This document shows positions 1-5,979 of a stretch of 9,509 nucleotides of DNA, one piece after another. The DNA lies in NCBI GenBank assembly GCA_937859855.1, contig CALMAR010000009.1, positions 1-9,509 on the forward strand, read 5' to 3'. This DNA comes from an uncultured Kineosporia sp. GTDB taxonomy: Bacteria > Actinomycetota > Actinomycetes > Actinomycetales > Kineosporiaceae. The notes beneath the pieces were generated by a model. That model saw only the letters and a list, made by a program, of their open reading frames with translations, made no database searches and was not told the origin of the DNA. The stretch's first letter is position 1; each line of letters begins with the position of its first letter. Made by a program: the position numbers and the translations under genes.

Positions 1-240
1 ACCATCAGCCCCGCCATCGGCCCCGCCATCGGCACCGCCATCGGCACCGCCATCGGCACCGCCATCGGCACCGCCATCACTCACGCCCGGCACGCCCTCG
101 GCGCCACCGTCAGCCGGACCTTCCGCGCCACCATCAGCCCCGCCATCGGCACCACCATCGGCACCGCCATCACTCACGCCCGGCACGCCCTCGGCGCCAC
201 CGTCAGCGGGTCCTTCGGAGTCTGGGTACGTCTCGCTCAT
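1..240 (-). CDS. Acidic Gly/Ala/Asp-repeat protein, N-terminal part only (runs off left edge)
   Basis: I do not recognise this gene. The frame opens with ATG at 240-238, preceded by a good Shine-Dalgarno AAAGGGAG (about 4 nt spacing), and stays open for all 80 codons to the window edge. After a short MSETYPDSEG start the protein is built of ADGG/GGAD tetrapeptides, broken twice by the block GPADGGAEGVPGVSD, with a period of 31 residues. It is strongly acidic, contains no Lys or Arg, and has no signal peptide or membrane segment in this part, so it is probably a disordered N-terminal tail in front of a domain that lies outside the window. It follows the DUF429 gene on the same strand after about 250 bp, so it may have its own promoter. 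The opposite strand of the repeat is also open, but it lacks a start with a ribosome site. Function unknown. Confidence 0.6.
   Translation of the reverse strand, partial: MSETYPDSEGPADGGAEGVPGVSDGGADGGADGGADGGAEGPADGGAEGVPGVSDGGADGGADGGADGGADGGADGGADG
27..213. repeat. Nested in-frame tandem repeat (12 bp units within 93 bp units)
   Basis: The basic unit is GGCACCGCCATC (12 bp, plus-strand reading), present in near-identical runs at about 27-78 and 136-171, with the CAG-type variant AGCCCCGCCATC interspersed. A larger unit of 93 bp is superimposed: positions 79-114 are identical to 172-207, and the preceding 24 bases (55-78 against 148-171) differ at one position. All units are multiples of 3, so changes in copy number would keep the acidic minus-strand protein in frame. 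The array begins before the window edge. It is coding, has no spacers of unique sequence, and is not a CRISPR. Confidence 0.85.
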
Positions 241-257
241 GACTCTCCCTTTGTGGT

Positions 258-274
258 CGGTCGCGACGCGACCG
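258..274. promoter_or_regulatory. Inverted repeat in the leader of the acidic-repeat gene
   Basis: CGGTCGC and GCGACCG form a perfect 7 bp inverted repeat around a 3 nt centre (GAC). It lies 18-34 nt upstream of the ATG at 240 and just upstream of its Shine-Dalgarno site. It could be an operator or a leader hairpin. No T-run follows on either strand, so a terminator is unlikely. The rest of 241-489 holds no gene I can support. Confidence 0.3.
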
Positions 275-489
275 GGCGCCGCGAAGATCGGTCGAAGCGC
301 ACGCTACGCGGTGCGGATGATCTCCGCTCGTCCAGGTCCCACCTGAGGCCCATCAGCCAAGATGCGGGCCTGGACGGATCACCGGCCCGCTCCGGCAAGA
401 TCGGCGCACCGGCCCGCAAACATGCAGTGAAAGCTGCACTTTCGCGGTCTGAGCTGGCGATCATGGAGAGGGAGGAAGCGGGGCCGAGG

Positions 490-1239
490 TCAGGTCCAGA
501 TCGCGGCGTCCAGGCCGTCGCTGAATCGCTGCTGCCGCTCCGGCACCCGGACTGCGGTTCCCCGGCCGACCCGGGCTCCTGACCAGGCGGCTGCAGCGGC
601 GTCGAGCACATCGTCCGGGCCAGCCGTGCCGGCTTGGCCGAGCTGGTCCGGCAGCTCGATCCCCTCGTGCCGCAGCAGATTCCGTCGCACCTGCAGCCCG
701 GCCCAGCTCTTCTTGCTGGCGCCCAGCGGCGCACCGGCCATCACCGCGAAGCTGCTCTCCGGATGCACCTCGACCACCAGAGTCGGCTCTGGTCCCAGTG
801 CCCGCACCCAGGCGTCCACCTCGAGCAGCTTGGGCCGCAGCGCATAGGCCTGGGCGGAGATGCCCTCCCCGGCCAGCTCCCGGTTCAGCTGGCTGGCCGA
901 GGCATGGCTGGACTGCTCCAGAGCCGCCCGGACCGGCGTGATGAAGATCGACGATCGCCGGGGACCCAGGCGCTGCCGGGCTTCGACGTCGGCCAGCCGG
1001 CGCCCGGCGTCCGGCAGCCCGATCGGCATGTCGATCGCGATCACCGGCAACGGTCCCGCCCCCGAAGCCAGCTCGATCAGCCGGGCCAGGCCGGTAGCGA
1101 GCACCGCTGCGTGGAACTCGGCCCGGCCCCGACCGGCCCGCACCAGCACGCCGACCCAGCCAGTCCGGCAGGCATCGATCCCGAGTACCAGACCCCGAGT
1201 GCCCGCTGCTGCCCCGGCCAACGGGTCAGCTGCGGGCAC
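490..1239 (-). CDS. DUF429 family protein (predicted RNase H-like fold)
   Basis: This 249-residue protein matches the DUF429 family, which is predicted to have an RNase H/actin-like fold; its biochemical role is not established. Visible family motifs are GIDACRTGWVGV (residues 20-31), VIAIDMPIGLP (66-76), the RRSSIF segment (94-99), VEVHPESSF (156-164) and DDVLDAAAAAW (209-219). The acidic residues D22, D70, E157/E161 and D213 are plausible members of the metal-binding set of such folds. There is no signal peptide or membrane helix, so it is probably cytoplasmic. I use GTG at 1239 with a weak GGGA eight nt upstream; the first 17 residues precede the conserved core, so a start slightly further in is possible. 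It lies 26 nt behind the desaturase on the same strand, so co-transcription and translational coupling are likely. Confidence 0.88.
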   Translation of the reverse strand: MPAADPLAGAAAGTRGLVLGIDACRTGWVGVLVRAGRGRAEFHAAVLATGLARLIELASGAGPLPVIAIDMPIGLPDAGRRLADVEARQRLGPRRSSIFITPVRAALEQSSHASASQLNRELAGEGISAQAYALRPKLLEVDAWVRALGPEPTLVVEVHPESSFAVMAGAPLGASKKSWAGLQVRRNLLRHEGIELPDQLGQAGTAGPDDVLDAAAAAWSGARVGRGTAVRVPERQQRFSDGLDAAIWT

Positions 1240-1265
1240 TCAGAGGTCCCAGCACAGCGGCACAG

Positions 1266-2408
1266 TCAGGCCGGACTGGTCACCCGGGCCGATTCCGGAG
1301 CCACTGTGGGCCGCTCACCGGGCGCGGCGCCCAGGTCCTTGAGGCGGCGGTAGTGGCTGATCGTGGCCTGGGTGAGCGACGGGTAGTCGATCAGCGGTTC
1401 GCTGGCCTTCTCGGCGATCTCCCGGACCAGCGTCTTGTGCAGGGTGGGCAGCTCGTACCGGGGCGCTACCGGCTTCAGGTGGTGGGCCAGGTGGTGGGTC
1501 ATCCCGCCGGTGATCCAGCGCATCGGACGGCTCTCCACGCTGAAGTTGGCCGTGGTCCGGACCAGGTGCCGCGACCACTCCTTCGGCGTCGGAGCGACGG
1601 CCGGAGGGTTCAGGCCCTCGTTGATGTGACCGACCACCAGCACGATCGCGGCCAGCACACTTCCGACCACCATTGCGGTGATCAGGTAGAGGGCCAGCTT
1701 GCCCACCCCCATCAGCCAGGCGTAGGGCGCCAGGACCAGCAGCCACAGCACCTTCTCGAACAGGAACGAGCGCCAGCGCTGCCCCAGCGGCGGCGGCTCG
1801 ATCCCGGCGATGGTGCCGTGCAGCAGGAACCGGAGCTGGCTGCGCAGTTCGCCGGCGGCGGCCAGGCCGTACATCGCCCAGGCGTAGATGTGCTGGTACC
1901 GGTGGACCGGGCGCCAAGGGGCCGCCGGATGGAAGCGGACCAGGCCGGAGGAGGTCGTGGCCTCATCCACCTGGTAGACCTGCGAGGCCTTGTGGTGAAC
2001 GCGGTGCTTGAGTCCCCAGTGGCTGACCCAGAATCCCAATGGCACCCCGGTCTGCACGGCGACCTGGTTGGGCCACTCGTGCCGGGAGAAACGCTTGTGC
2101 CCAGCATCGTGCAGGATCGTCAGAGTGCCGGTCGCCAATACGAATCCCAGCGGCAGCGCGGCCAGCAGCAGCCAGTACCAGGCCGGGTCGATCAGCGCCA
2201 CAACCAGCAGCTGCGCATGGGTGAACAGGGCGATCACCCCCCAGTCGCGCCAGGGCTCGCCCCGCTGAGCCTTCTTCCGCTTGGGAGCGGGCTGGCCAGA
2301 ACCCGGCGACTTGTTCTGCATCCGGGCGCGGGGAACGGCTCGTTTCCTGGGCCGTTCCAGAGTGGGAACGCTCATGCTCATCAGTGGTTCGTGAATCGAC
2401 TCAGTCAC
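1266..2408 (-). CDS. Membrane-bound fatty acid desaturase (diiron, three His boxes)
   Basis: A 380-residue integral membrane fatty acid desaturase. Such enzymes insert a double bond into an acyl chain using O2, a diiron centre and electrons from ferredoxin or cytochrome b5. The three histidine boxes are all intact: HDAGH (100-104), HRVHH (135-139) and HLAHH (306-310), the last inside GGMTHHLAHHLKP. An extra conserved-looking H261 sits in GHINEG. Hydrophobic segments lie at about 57-72, 76-98 and 219-262. No fused cytochrome b5 domain is present. The first 50 residues are a basic, proline-rich, probably disordered extension. The GTG start at 2408 has a strong purine-rich site (GAAGGGGGG, 3 nt away); ATG codons at residues 10 and 12 are weaker choices. 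It is the first gene of a pair with the DUF429 protein and diverges from a GNAT gene. Substrate and double-bond position cannot be told from the sequence. Confidence 0.93.
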   Translation of the reverse strand: MTESIHEPLMSMSVPTLERPRKRAVPRARMQNKSPGSGQPAPKRKKAQRGEPWRDWGVIALFTHAQLLVVALIDPAWYWLLLAALPLGFVLATGTLTILHDAGHKRFSRHEWPNQVAVQTGVPLGFWVSHWGLKHRVHHKASQVYQVDEATTSSGLVRFHPAAPWRPVHRYQHIYAWAMYGLAAAGELRSQLRFLLHGTIAGIEPPPLGQRWRSFLFEKVLWLLVLAPYAWLMGVGKLALYLITAMVVGSVLAAIVLVVGHINEGLNPPAVAPTPKEWSRHLVRTTANFSVESRPMRWITGGMTHHLAHHLKPVAPRYELPTLHKTLVREIAEKASEPLIDYPSLTQATISHYRRLKDLGAAPGERPTVAPESARVTSPA

Positions 2409-2511
2409 GAACCCCCCTTCCCTGACCCCAGTGGTGACGCGGCGTCTGTCGTTGGCGAGAACGCATCGTAGCGACCAGGCGATCGCTCCGATACGACCGG
2501 TGCGATAGCAC

Positions 2512-2530
2512 TTAGGTTTGCCTTACTCAC
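2512..2530. promoter_or_regulatory. Candidate DtxR/IdeR-type iron box
   Basis: TTAGGTTTGCCTTACTCAC agrees with the known 19 bp DtxR/IdeR consensus TWAGGTTAGSCTAACCTWA at 14 of 19 positions. The left half is nearly perfect (8 of 9) and the right half is poor. It lies between the divergent desaturase (start 2408) and GNAT (start 2575), where a repressor could affect either promoter. The degenerate right half means this may be chance. Confidence 0.33.
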
Positions 2531-2562
2531 GCCGAAAGTGAAGCACATTCGGCTCGCGGCTC

Positions 2563-2575
2563 TAGGTTTGAGTGA
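2563..2575 (+). promoter_or_regulatory. Probable leaderless promoter (-10 TAGGTT) of the GNAT gene
   Basis: TAGGTT at 2563-2568 fits the actinobacterial -10 form TANNNT and stands 6 nt before the ATG at 2575, the spacing expected if transcription begins at the start codon. No Shine-Dalgarno sequence is present upstream of the gene, which agrees with a leaderless mRNA. No convincing -35 hexamer is seen. The octamer TAGGTTTG also occurs 50 bp upstream at 2513-2520. Confidence 0.4.
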
Positions 2576-3153
2576 TGCGTGACACAACGATGTGGCCCGC
2601 CGCTGAGTGCCTGACTACGGTCCGGCTGCGTCTCGAGCCGCTGAGTGTCGATCATGCTGAGGAAGCGGTCCGCGCCTTCGCCGATCAGGAGCTGTACCGG
2701 TTCATCGGCGGCGGGCCGCTCGACCTGCCGCAGTTGCGGGCGCGGTATCAGCGCCAGTCCGCCGGGCATTCCCCGGATGGTACCCAGGGGTGGTTGAACT
2801 GGATGATCCGGCTGGCGAGCGGACCCGACCCGGGAGACCCAGCGATCGGCCCGGTGATAGACCCGGTGATAGACCCGGTGATCGGCACCGTTCAAGCCAC
2901 CCTCACTCGGCTGCAGCGCGACGACGACGAATTCGTGGCCGAGCTGGCCTGGGTGATCGGCCTGTCCCATCAGGGGCAGGGGTACGCCGGCGAAGCGGCC
3001 ACGGCCGTGGCCCAGGGGCTCCGTCAGCAGGGAACCGTTCGGTTGCAGGCGCACATCCATCCCGGGCATCCGGCATCGCAGGCTGTGGCCCGCCGTCTCG
3101 GGCTGCATCCGACCGATCTCATGGCCGGGGGCGAGATCCGCTGGACCTCGTGA
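2575..3153 (+). CDS. GNAT family N-acetyltransferase (RimJ/RimL-like)
   Basis: A 192-residue acetyltransferase of the GNAT fold that would transfer an acetyl group from acetyl-CoA to an amine; the acceptor is unknown. It opens with the TVRLRLEPLSVDHAEE strand-helix typical of RimJ/RimL-like members. The acetyl-CoA loop is seen as HQGQGYAGEA (about residues 132-141), preceded by VAELAWVIG, and the C-terminal HPASQAVARRLGL matches the usual 'N-x-A-S-x-x-V-x-x-K-L-G-F' element. In-frame copies of DPVI in the middle (about 93-104) come from a 12 bp tandem repeat and lengthen a loop. ATG at 2575 is preferred because of the -10 six nt upstream; an adjoining GTG at 2572 would add one residue. It is divergent from the desaturase and ends 22 nt from the convergent reductase. 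Confidence 0.85.
   Translation: MRDTTMWPAAECLTTVRLRLEPLSVDHAEEAVRAFADQELYRFIGGGPLDLPQLRARYQRQSAGHSPDGTQGWLNWMIRLASGPDPGDPAIGPVIDPVIDPVIGTVQATLTRLQRDDDEFVAELAWVIGLSHQGQGYAGEAATAVAQGLRQQGTVRLQAHIHPGHPASQAVARRLGLHPTDLMAGGEIRWTS
2851..2886. repeat. 12 bp tandem repeat, three in-frame copies inside the GNAT gene
   Basis: Two perfect copies of CCGGTGATAGAC (2851-2862 and 2863-2874) are followed by a third, CCGGTGATCGGC (2875-2886), that differs at the end. They encode a repeated PVID/DPVI stretch just before the beta strand that leads to the acetyl-CoA-binding core. Length changes here would stay in frame. Confidence 0.85.
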
Positions 3154-3175
3154 ATCGCGGCTGGCCGGTCGGCGG

Positions 3176-4378
3176 TCACGACCCCTGATCGCTGCCCAGC
3201 TGCCGGCGCCAGCGATTGAAGATCTTGGGCAGGCCCAGACCCAGCACCGCGACCGGACGACCGGCCCGGCGATAGACCACCACGAATCGGTGTCCGGCCA
3301 AGTCCCCCTCGATCACCTCGGGCACGTCACCCTCGGCCCGGTGGCCGGCGAACTGCAGTGTCATGCCGTACTGATCGGACCAGAAGTACGGCACCGCCCG
3401 GCCGGGCGGCAAGTCCGGTTCGGGCCGCCCGAGCAGCTGCGCGGCCGCCCGGGCGGGGTGTTCCAAGGCCGCCGTCCAGTGCTCGCGGCGGATCACCCGC
3501 TCGGCGAACCCGTCCCAGCTCGCGGCAACGTCACCGGTAGCCACCACGTTGGGCAGGTTGGTCGCGCCGCGCGGATCGGTCAGCACGCCGCCGCGCAGGT
3601 CGCCGTCCGGGCCGGCACCGCGAATGCCTGAGCCCTGGAGCCATTCGGTGTTGGGCACCGACCCGATCCCGACCAGCACGACATCACTGGCCAGCTCGCG
3701 GCCATCAGCCAGCCGGACGCTGGCCACTCGGTGTCCGGCCGGAACCAGTTCGGCCACCGCGACCCCGGTGAGCACATCGACACCCCGGTCCACGTGCAGG
3801 GCCGCAAACAGGGCACCGAGCTGCTCACCGAGCGGGAGCGCCAGCGCGGTCCGGGCCGCTTCGACCAGAGTCACCTTCACCCCGAGTGCGGTTGCGGTGG
3901 CAGCGATCTCGGCGCCGATGAAGCCACCACCGACCACCGTCAGCCGCGCCCCGGGTACCAGTTCGGCGCGAAAGGCGGTGGCGTCGTCCAGAGTTCGCAG
4001 AGTGTGGACTCCGTGCAGCTCGGCTCCGGGAAGCTGGCGAGCCCGGGCTCCGGTGGCGATCACGACGCCCTCCACGATCACGTCATCGCCGCGGGCCACG
4101 ACGATCCGGTAGCCATCGTCAACCCGTTCCAGCGCCTCGGCTTTCACCCCCAGCCGCCATTCCAGATCGAGCTGATCGTCGCCGGGCAGCGAGAGCATGA
4201 TCTCTTCGGCGGTCTGCTGACCGGCCAGGAACTGCTTGGACAGTGGCGGCCGATCGTAGGGCGGGTGGCGCTCATCACCGATGATCACGAGCCGCCCCTG
4301 GAAGCCGGCCGCCCGCAGGGCCCGGGCCGCGGACAGCCCGGCCAGGGATGCGCCGACCACGCCAATACTGCTCAGCAT
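3176..4378 (-). CDS. FAD-dependent NAD(P)H:ferredoxin/rubredoxin-type reductase
   Basis: A full-length 400-residue flavoprotein of the ferredoxin reductase class that serves oxygenases, P450s and related systems, passing electrons from NAD(P)H through FAD to a small iron-sulfur partner. Visible are the FAD Rossmann motif GVVGASLAG (6-14), the YDRPPLSK segment with K48 (41-48), ATG (108-110), the second dinucleotide motif VVGGGFIGAE (148-157), the FAD-contacting ATGDVA (280-285), REHWTAALEH (298-307), and a C-terminal reductase domain beginning PYFWSDQYG (330-338). The cytoplasmic location follows from the absence of a signal peptide. ATG at 4378 has only a weak ribosome site. It lies 39 nt downstream of the UbiA gene on the same strand, so it is probably the last gene of that operon. 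No ferredoxin or P450 gene is present in the window, so the partner is unknown. Confidence 0.93.
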   Translation of the reverse strand: MLSSIGVVGASLAGLSAARALRAAGFQGRLVIIGDERHPPYDRPPLSKQFLAGQQTAEEIMLSLPGDDQLDLEWRLGVKAEALERVDDGYRIVVARGDDVIVEGVVIATGARARQLPGAELHGVHTLRTLDDATAFRAELVPGARLTVVGGGFIGAEIAATATALGVKVTLVEAARTALALPLGEQLGALFAALHVDRGVDVLTGVAVAELVPAGHRVASVRLADGRELASDVVLVGIGSVPNTEWLQGSGIRGAGPDGDLRGGVLTDPRGATNLPNVVATGDVAASWDGFAERVIRREHWTAALEHPARAAAQLLGRPEPDLPPGRAVPYFWSDQYGMTLQFAGHRAEGDVPEVIEGDLAGHRFVVVYRRAGRPVAVLGLGLPKIFNRWRRQLGSDQGS

Positions 4379-4417
4379 GCGGGCCAGCCTATCATCCGCT
4401 GATTCGCTGGTCTGCTC

Positions 4418-5284
4418 TCAGCGCCGGGCCGCGACCAGGAATCCGGCGACCACCAAGCCCACCGCCAGCAGGGTGAGCCGCCAGGCGGTGTGACCGCCGC
4501 GGACGCCGGCCTGCAACAGGGTGCCGGCCGCAGCCACCAGCACGCCAGCGATGAGCAGCACCAGGGCCACCCCCCGCACGCCGGGGGCGGCCGGGCTGAG
4601 CAGCACCCCGGTCAGCATCACCACCGCGGCCGCGCCGACCAGCAGCGCCATCACGGCCTGAGCGAGCCGCGGGCCCAGCCGCTGCGGCAGGCCGCGAACC
4701 CCGGTGATCGCGTCCGCCTGAGCATCGCCCACCGTGTTGCCGAAATGGGCTGCACCGCCAAGCAATACCGCCGCCAGCAGGTGCAGAACCGGCGTCCGGC
4801 GGTCACTCTGGACGGACAGGGTAACCACCACCGGCAGCAAGCCGAACGAAAGCATGTACGGAAGCGGGCTCAGCACAGTAGATTTCAGACCAGCATTGTA
4901 AGTCAGCGCACTGAACACGGCGACGAAGTGCAGTCCGGCCGCGGCCGCCCCCAGCCGCAGTGACAGCGGCAGGCAGACCAGTCCCGCGATCACCGATGCC
5001 GTGGCAACGGTGCGCTGTCCGACCATTCCGGCCGGGATCGGCTTGTCCAGCCGGGCGGCGGCCCGGTCCTTGGCGCCGTCGATGGCGTCGTTCGACCAGC
5101 CGACGCACAACTGACCAGCCAGCACGGCGGCGGCGATGCTCAGCAGCTGAGCCGGGTCACCCCCGATCGCCCAGCCGTAACCGGCGGCGAACAAGGTGAC
5201 GGCCAGGCAGGGCAGCGGATGGCAGCCCAGCACCAGTCCCCGTCCGGTGTCAGCAATGCTGGCCAGCCTGGGCGCCGCAGCCAC
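4418..5284 (-). CDS. UbiA family prenyltransferase (integral membrane)
   Basis: A 288-residue, very hydrophobic protein with roughly eight to nine membrane segments. UbiA enzymes condense a polyprenyl diphosphate with an aromatic or other acceptor in the membrane. The first Asp-rich motif is NDAIDGAKD (65-73, D66, D69, D73), followed by the usual RLDKPIPAG (78-86). YNAGLKS (129-135) follows, and the second Asp motif is GNTVGDAQAD (182-191, D187, D191). The wording CHPLPCLAVT near the N-terminus and QLCVGWSND is typical of an actinobacterial UbiA subgroup of unassigned substrate rather than MenA. GTG at 5284 begins 2 nt after the stop of the PemK-like gene, without a clear Shine-Dalgarno site, which suggests translational coupling. 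The reductase follows 39 nt downstream. The substrate cannot be named. Confidence 0.91.
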   Translation of the reverse strand: MAAAPRLASIADTGRGLVLGCHPLPCLAVTLFAAGYGWAIGGDPAQLLSIAAAVLAGQLCVGWSNDAIDGAKDRAAARLDKPIPAGMVGQRTVATASVIAGLVCLPLSLRLGAAAAGLHFVAVFSALTYNAGLKSTVLSPLPYMLSFGLLPVVVTLSVQSDRRTPVLHLLAAVLLGGAAHFGNTVGDAQADAITGVRGLPQRLGPRLAQAVMALLVGAAAVVMLTGVLLSPAAPGVRGVALVLLIAGVLVAAAGTLLQAGVRGGHTAWRLTLLAVGLVVAGFLVAARR

Positions 5285-5286
5285 GG

Positions 5287-5904
5287 TCAGCTGCGCTTGA
5301 GCTGGTGCACCCTGGCCACTTCGGCCGCGACCCGGTCGAATCGGGTGCGGTCCAGCACCGCCCCCTCCCGCCGGACGCAGGAGGAGTCGATCCGCAGCAC
5401 CCGATCGACCCGGACCTCGCTGGGACGCCGCTGCGGATCCCAGTCACCGGTCCCGATGTCGAACCAGTGCCGGCCGTAGTGCGCCTGGGTCCCGGCGTCC
5501 CGATCGTGATCCTGACTGGTCAGCATCAGGCCGAGCAACCAGTCGCCGTCGTGGCCGATCAGCAGTACCGGCCGATCCTTGCCCCGGGTGTGGTCCTCCT
5601 CGAACGGCACCCAGGTCCAGACGATCTCGCCCGGGTCGGGCTGACCGTCCGGCCGCGGCTGGTACTCCATCACCGGGGTGCCCGGGAAGTCGCTCAGGTC
5701 CCGCGCCTGGGTCGTGACCCGGGCGGACGGCGCGCCGCGCCCAGCCGGCGCCCGGCTGGATCGCCCAGCCGAGGTGCGGGACGAGCTGCGGGCCGGGCCG
5801 GTGCGCGAACCCCTGGTCAGGTTGCGCAGCGCGCCGATCGCACCGGCCTTGACCGCCGCGCCCAGGATGCGGCCCAGCCGCCCGGACCACGCGGAATTCG
5901 CCAC
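5287..5904 (-). CDS. PemK/MazF-like protein with basic N-terminal extension, no antitoxin gene
   Basis: A 205-residue protein whose C-terminal half (about 91-205) is a PemK/MazF-type domain: PGEIVWTWVPFEED (91-104), RGKDRPVLLIG (107-117), LGLMLTS (124-130), WFDIGTGDWD (147-156), and PSEVRVDRVLRID (161-173). Classical MazF toxins are about 110 residues and cut mRNA; here the fold is preceded by some 70 residues rich in Arg, Ser, Gly and Ala (especially 27-68), which are probably disordered and could bind nucleic acid. No antitoxin gene lies upstream. The open frame continues upstream to 6282 but would overlap the divergent SDR gene. I choose GTG at 5904 because the leaderless-type -10 TACTGT is 6 nt before it. 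The gene leads a minus-strand cluster with UbiA and the reductase. Whether it is still a ribonuclease is uncertain. Confidence 0.85.
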   Translation of the reverse strand: MANSAWSGRLGRILGAAVKAGAIGALRNLTRGSRTGPARSSSRTSAGRSSRAPAGRGAPSARVTTQARDLSDFPGTPVMEYQPRPDGQPDPGEIVWTWVPFEEDHTRGKDRPVLLIGHDGDWLLGLMLTSQDHDRDAGTQAHYGRHWFDIGTGDWDPQRRPSEVRVDRVLRIDSSCVRREGAVLDRTRFDRVAAEVARVHQLKRS

Positions 5905-5916
5905 CGCTGGACAGTA
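5902..5916 (-). promoter_or_regulatory. Probable leaderless promoter (-10 TACTGT) of the pemK-ubiA-reductase cluster
   Basis: On the minus strand TACTGT (5916-5911) matches TANNNT and is followed after 6 nt (CCAGCG) by the GTG start at 5904. No ribosome site is present, which fits transcription starting at the GTG. The -35 region is not recognisable. Confidence 0.42.
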
Positions 5917-5926
5917 GCGCCCTGCG

Positions 5927-5954
5927 CCGGAGTAACCGCAGACTGCTCCGGAGT
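5927..5954. promoter_or_regulatory. CCGGAGT direct repeats spaced 21 bp between divergent genes
   Basis: CCGGAGT occurs at 5927-5933 and again at 5948-5954, 21 bp apart start to start, i.e. two helical turns on the same face. The second copy overlaps the 8 bp palindrome CTCCGGAG. The site lies in the 75 bp between the PemK-like gene and the SDR gene and could be an operator for either. Two copies of a GC-rich heptamer can arise by chance. Confidence 0.25.
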
Positions 5955-5979
5955 CGACTTGTGAACAAGGGAGTTTGCG

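Noticed and set aside
1..213. Periodic repeats at the left edge as a CRISPR array
   Set aside because: The repeats are contiguous, 12 and 93 bp in period, in frame with a gene, and there are no unique spacers of constant length.
1..240. Plus-strand reading of the repeat region (Thr/Ala/Ile/Gly-rich open frame)
   Set aside because: It is open only because the repeat lacks stops; the minus-strand frame has an ATG with a good ribosome site and a biased but plausible composition.
428..450. GAAAG-CTGCA-CTTTC hairpin downstream of the DUF429 gene as its terminator
   Set aside because: Only a 5 bp stem on the transcribed strand with a mismatch beyond it and no T-run.
253..582. Plus-strand open frame across the 241-489 gap, and a minus-strand frame 237-734
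   Set aside because: No convincing start signals, Arg/Ser-rich shadow composition, and both run into the well-supported DUF429 gene in other frames.
634..2471. Long plus-strand open frames (634-1353 and 1353-2471) opposite DUF429 and the desaturase
   Set aside because: Gln/His/Gly/Pro-rich antisense shadows of real genes with intact motifs; common in GC-rich DNA.
2527..3108. Minus-strand 193-codon open frame opposite the GNAT gene
   Set aside because: No recognisable domain or ribosome site, and it is the complement of a gene with clear GNAT motifs.
3154..3175. Terminator between the convergent GNAT and reductase genes
   Set aside because: I found no perfect stem of useful length in or right beside this gap.
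3731..4402. Plus-strand open frame opposite the reductase
   Set aside because: Antisense to conserved FAD and NAD motifs; composition typical of a shadow frame.
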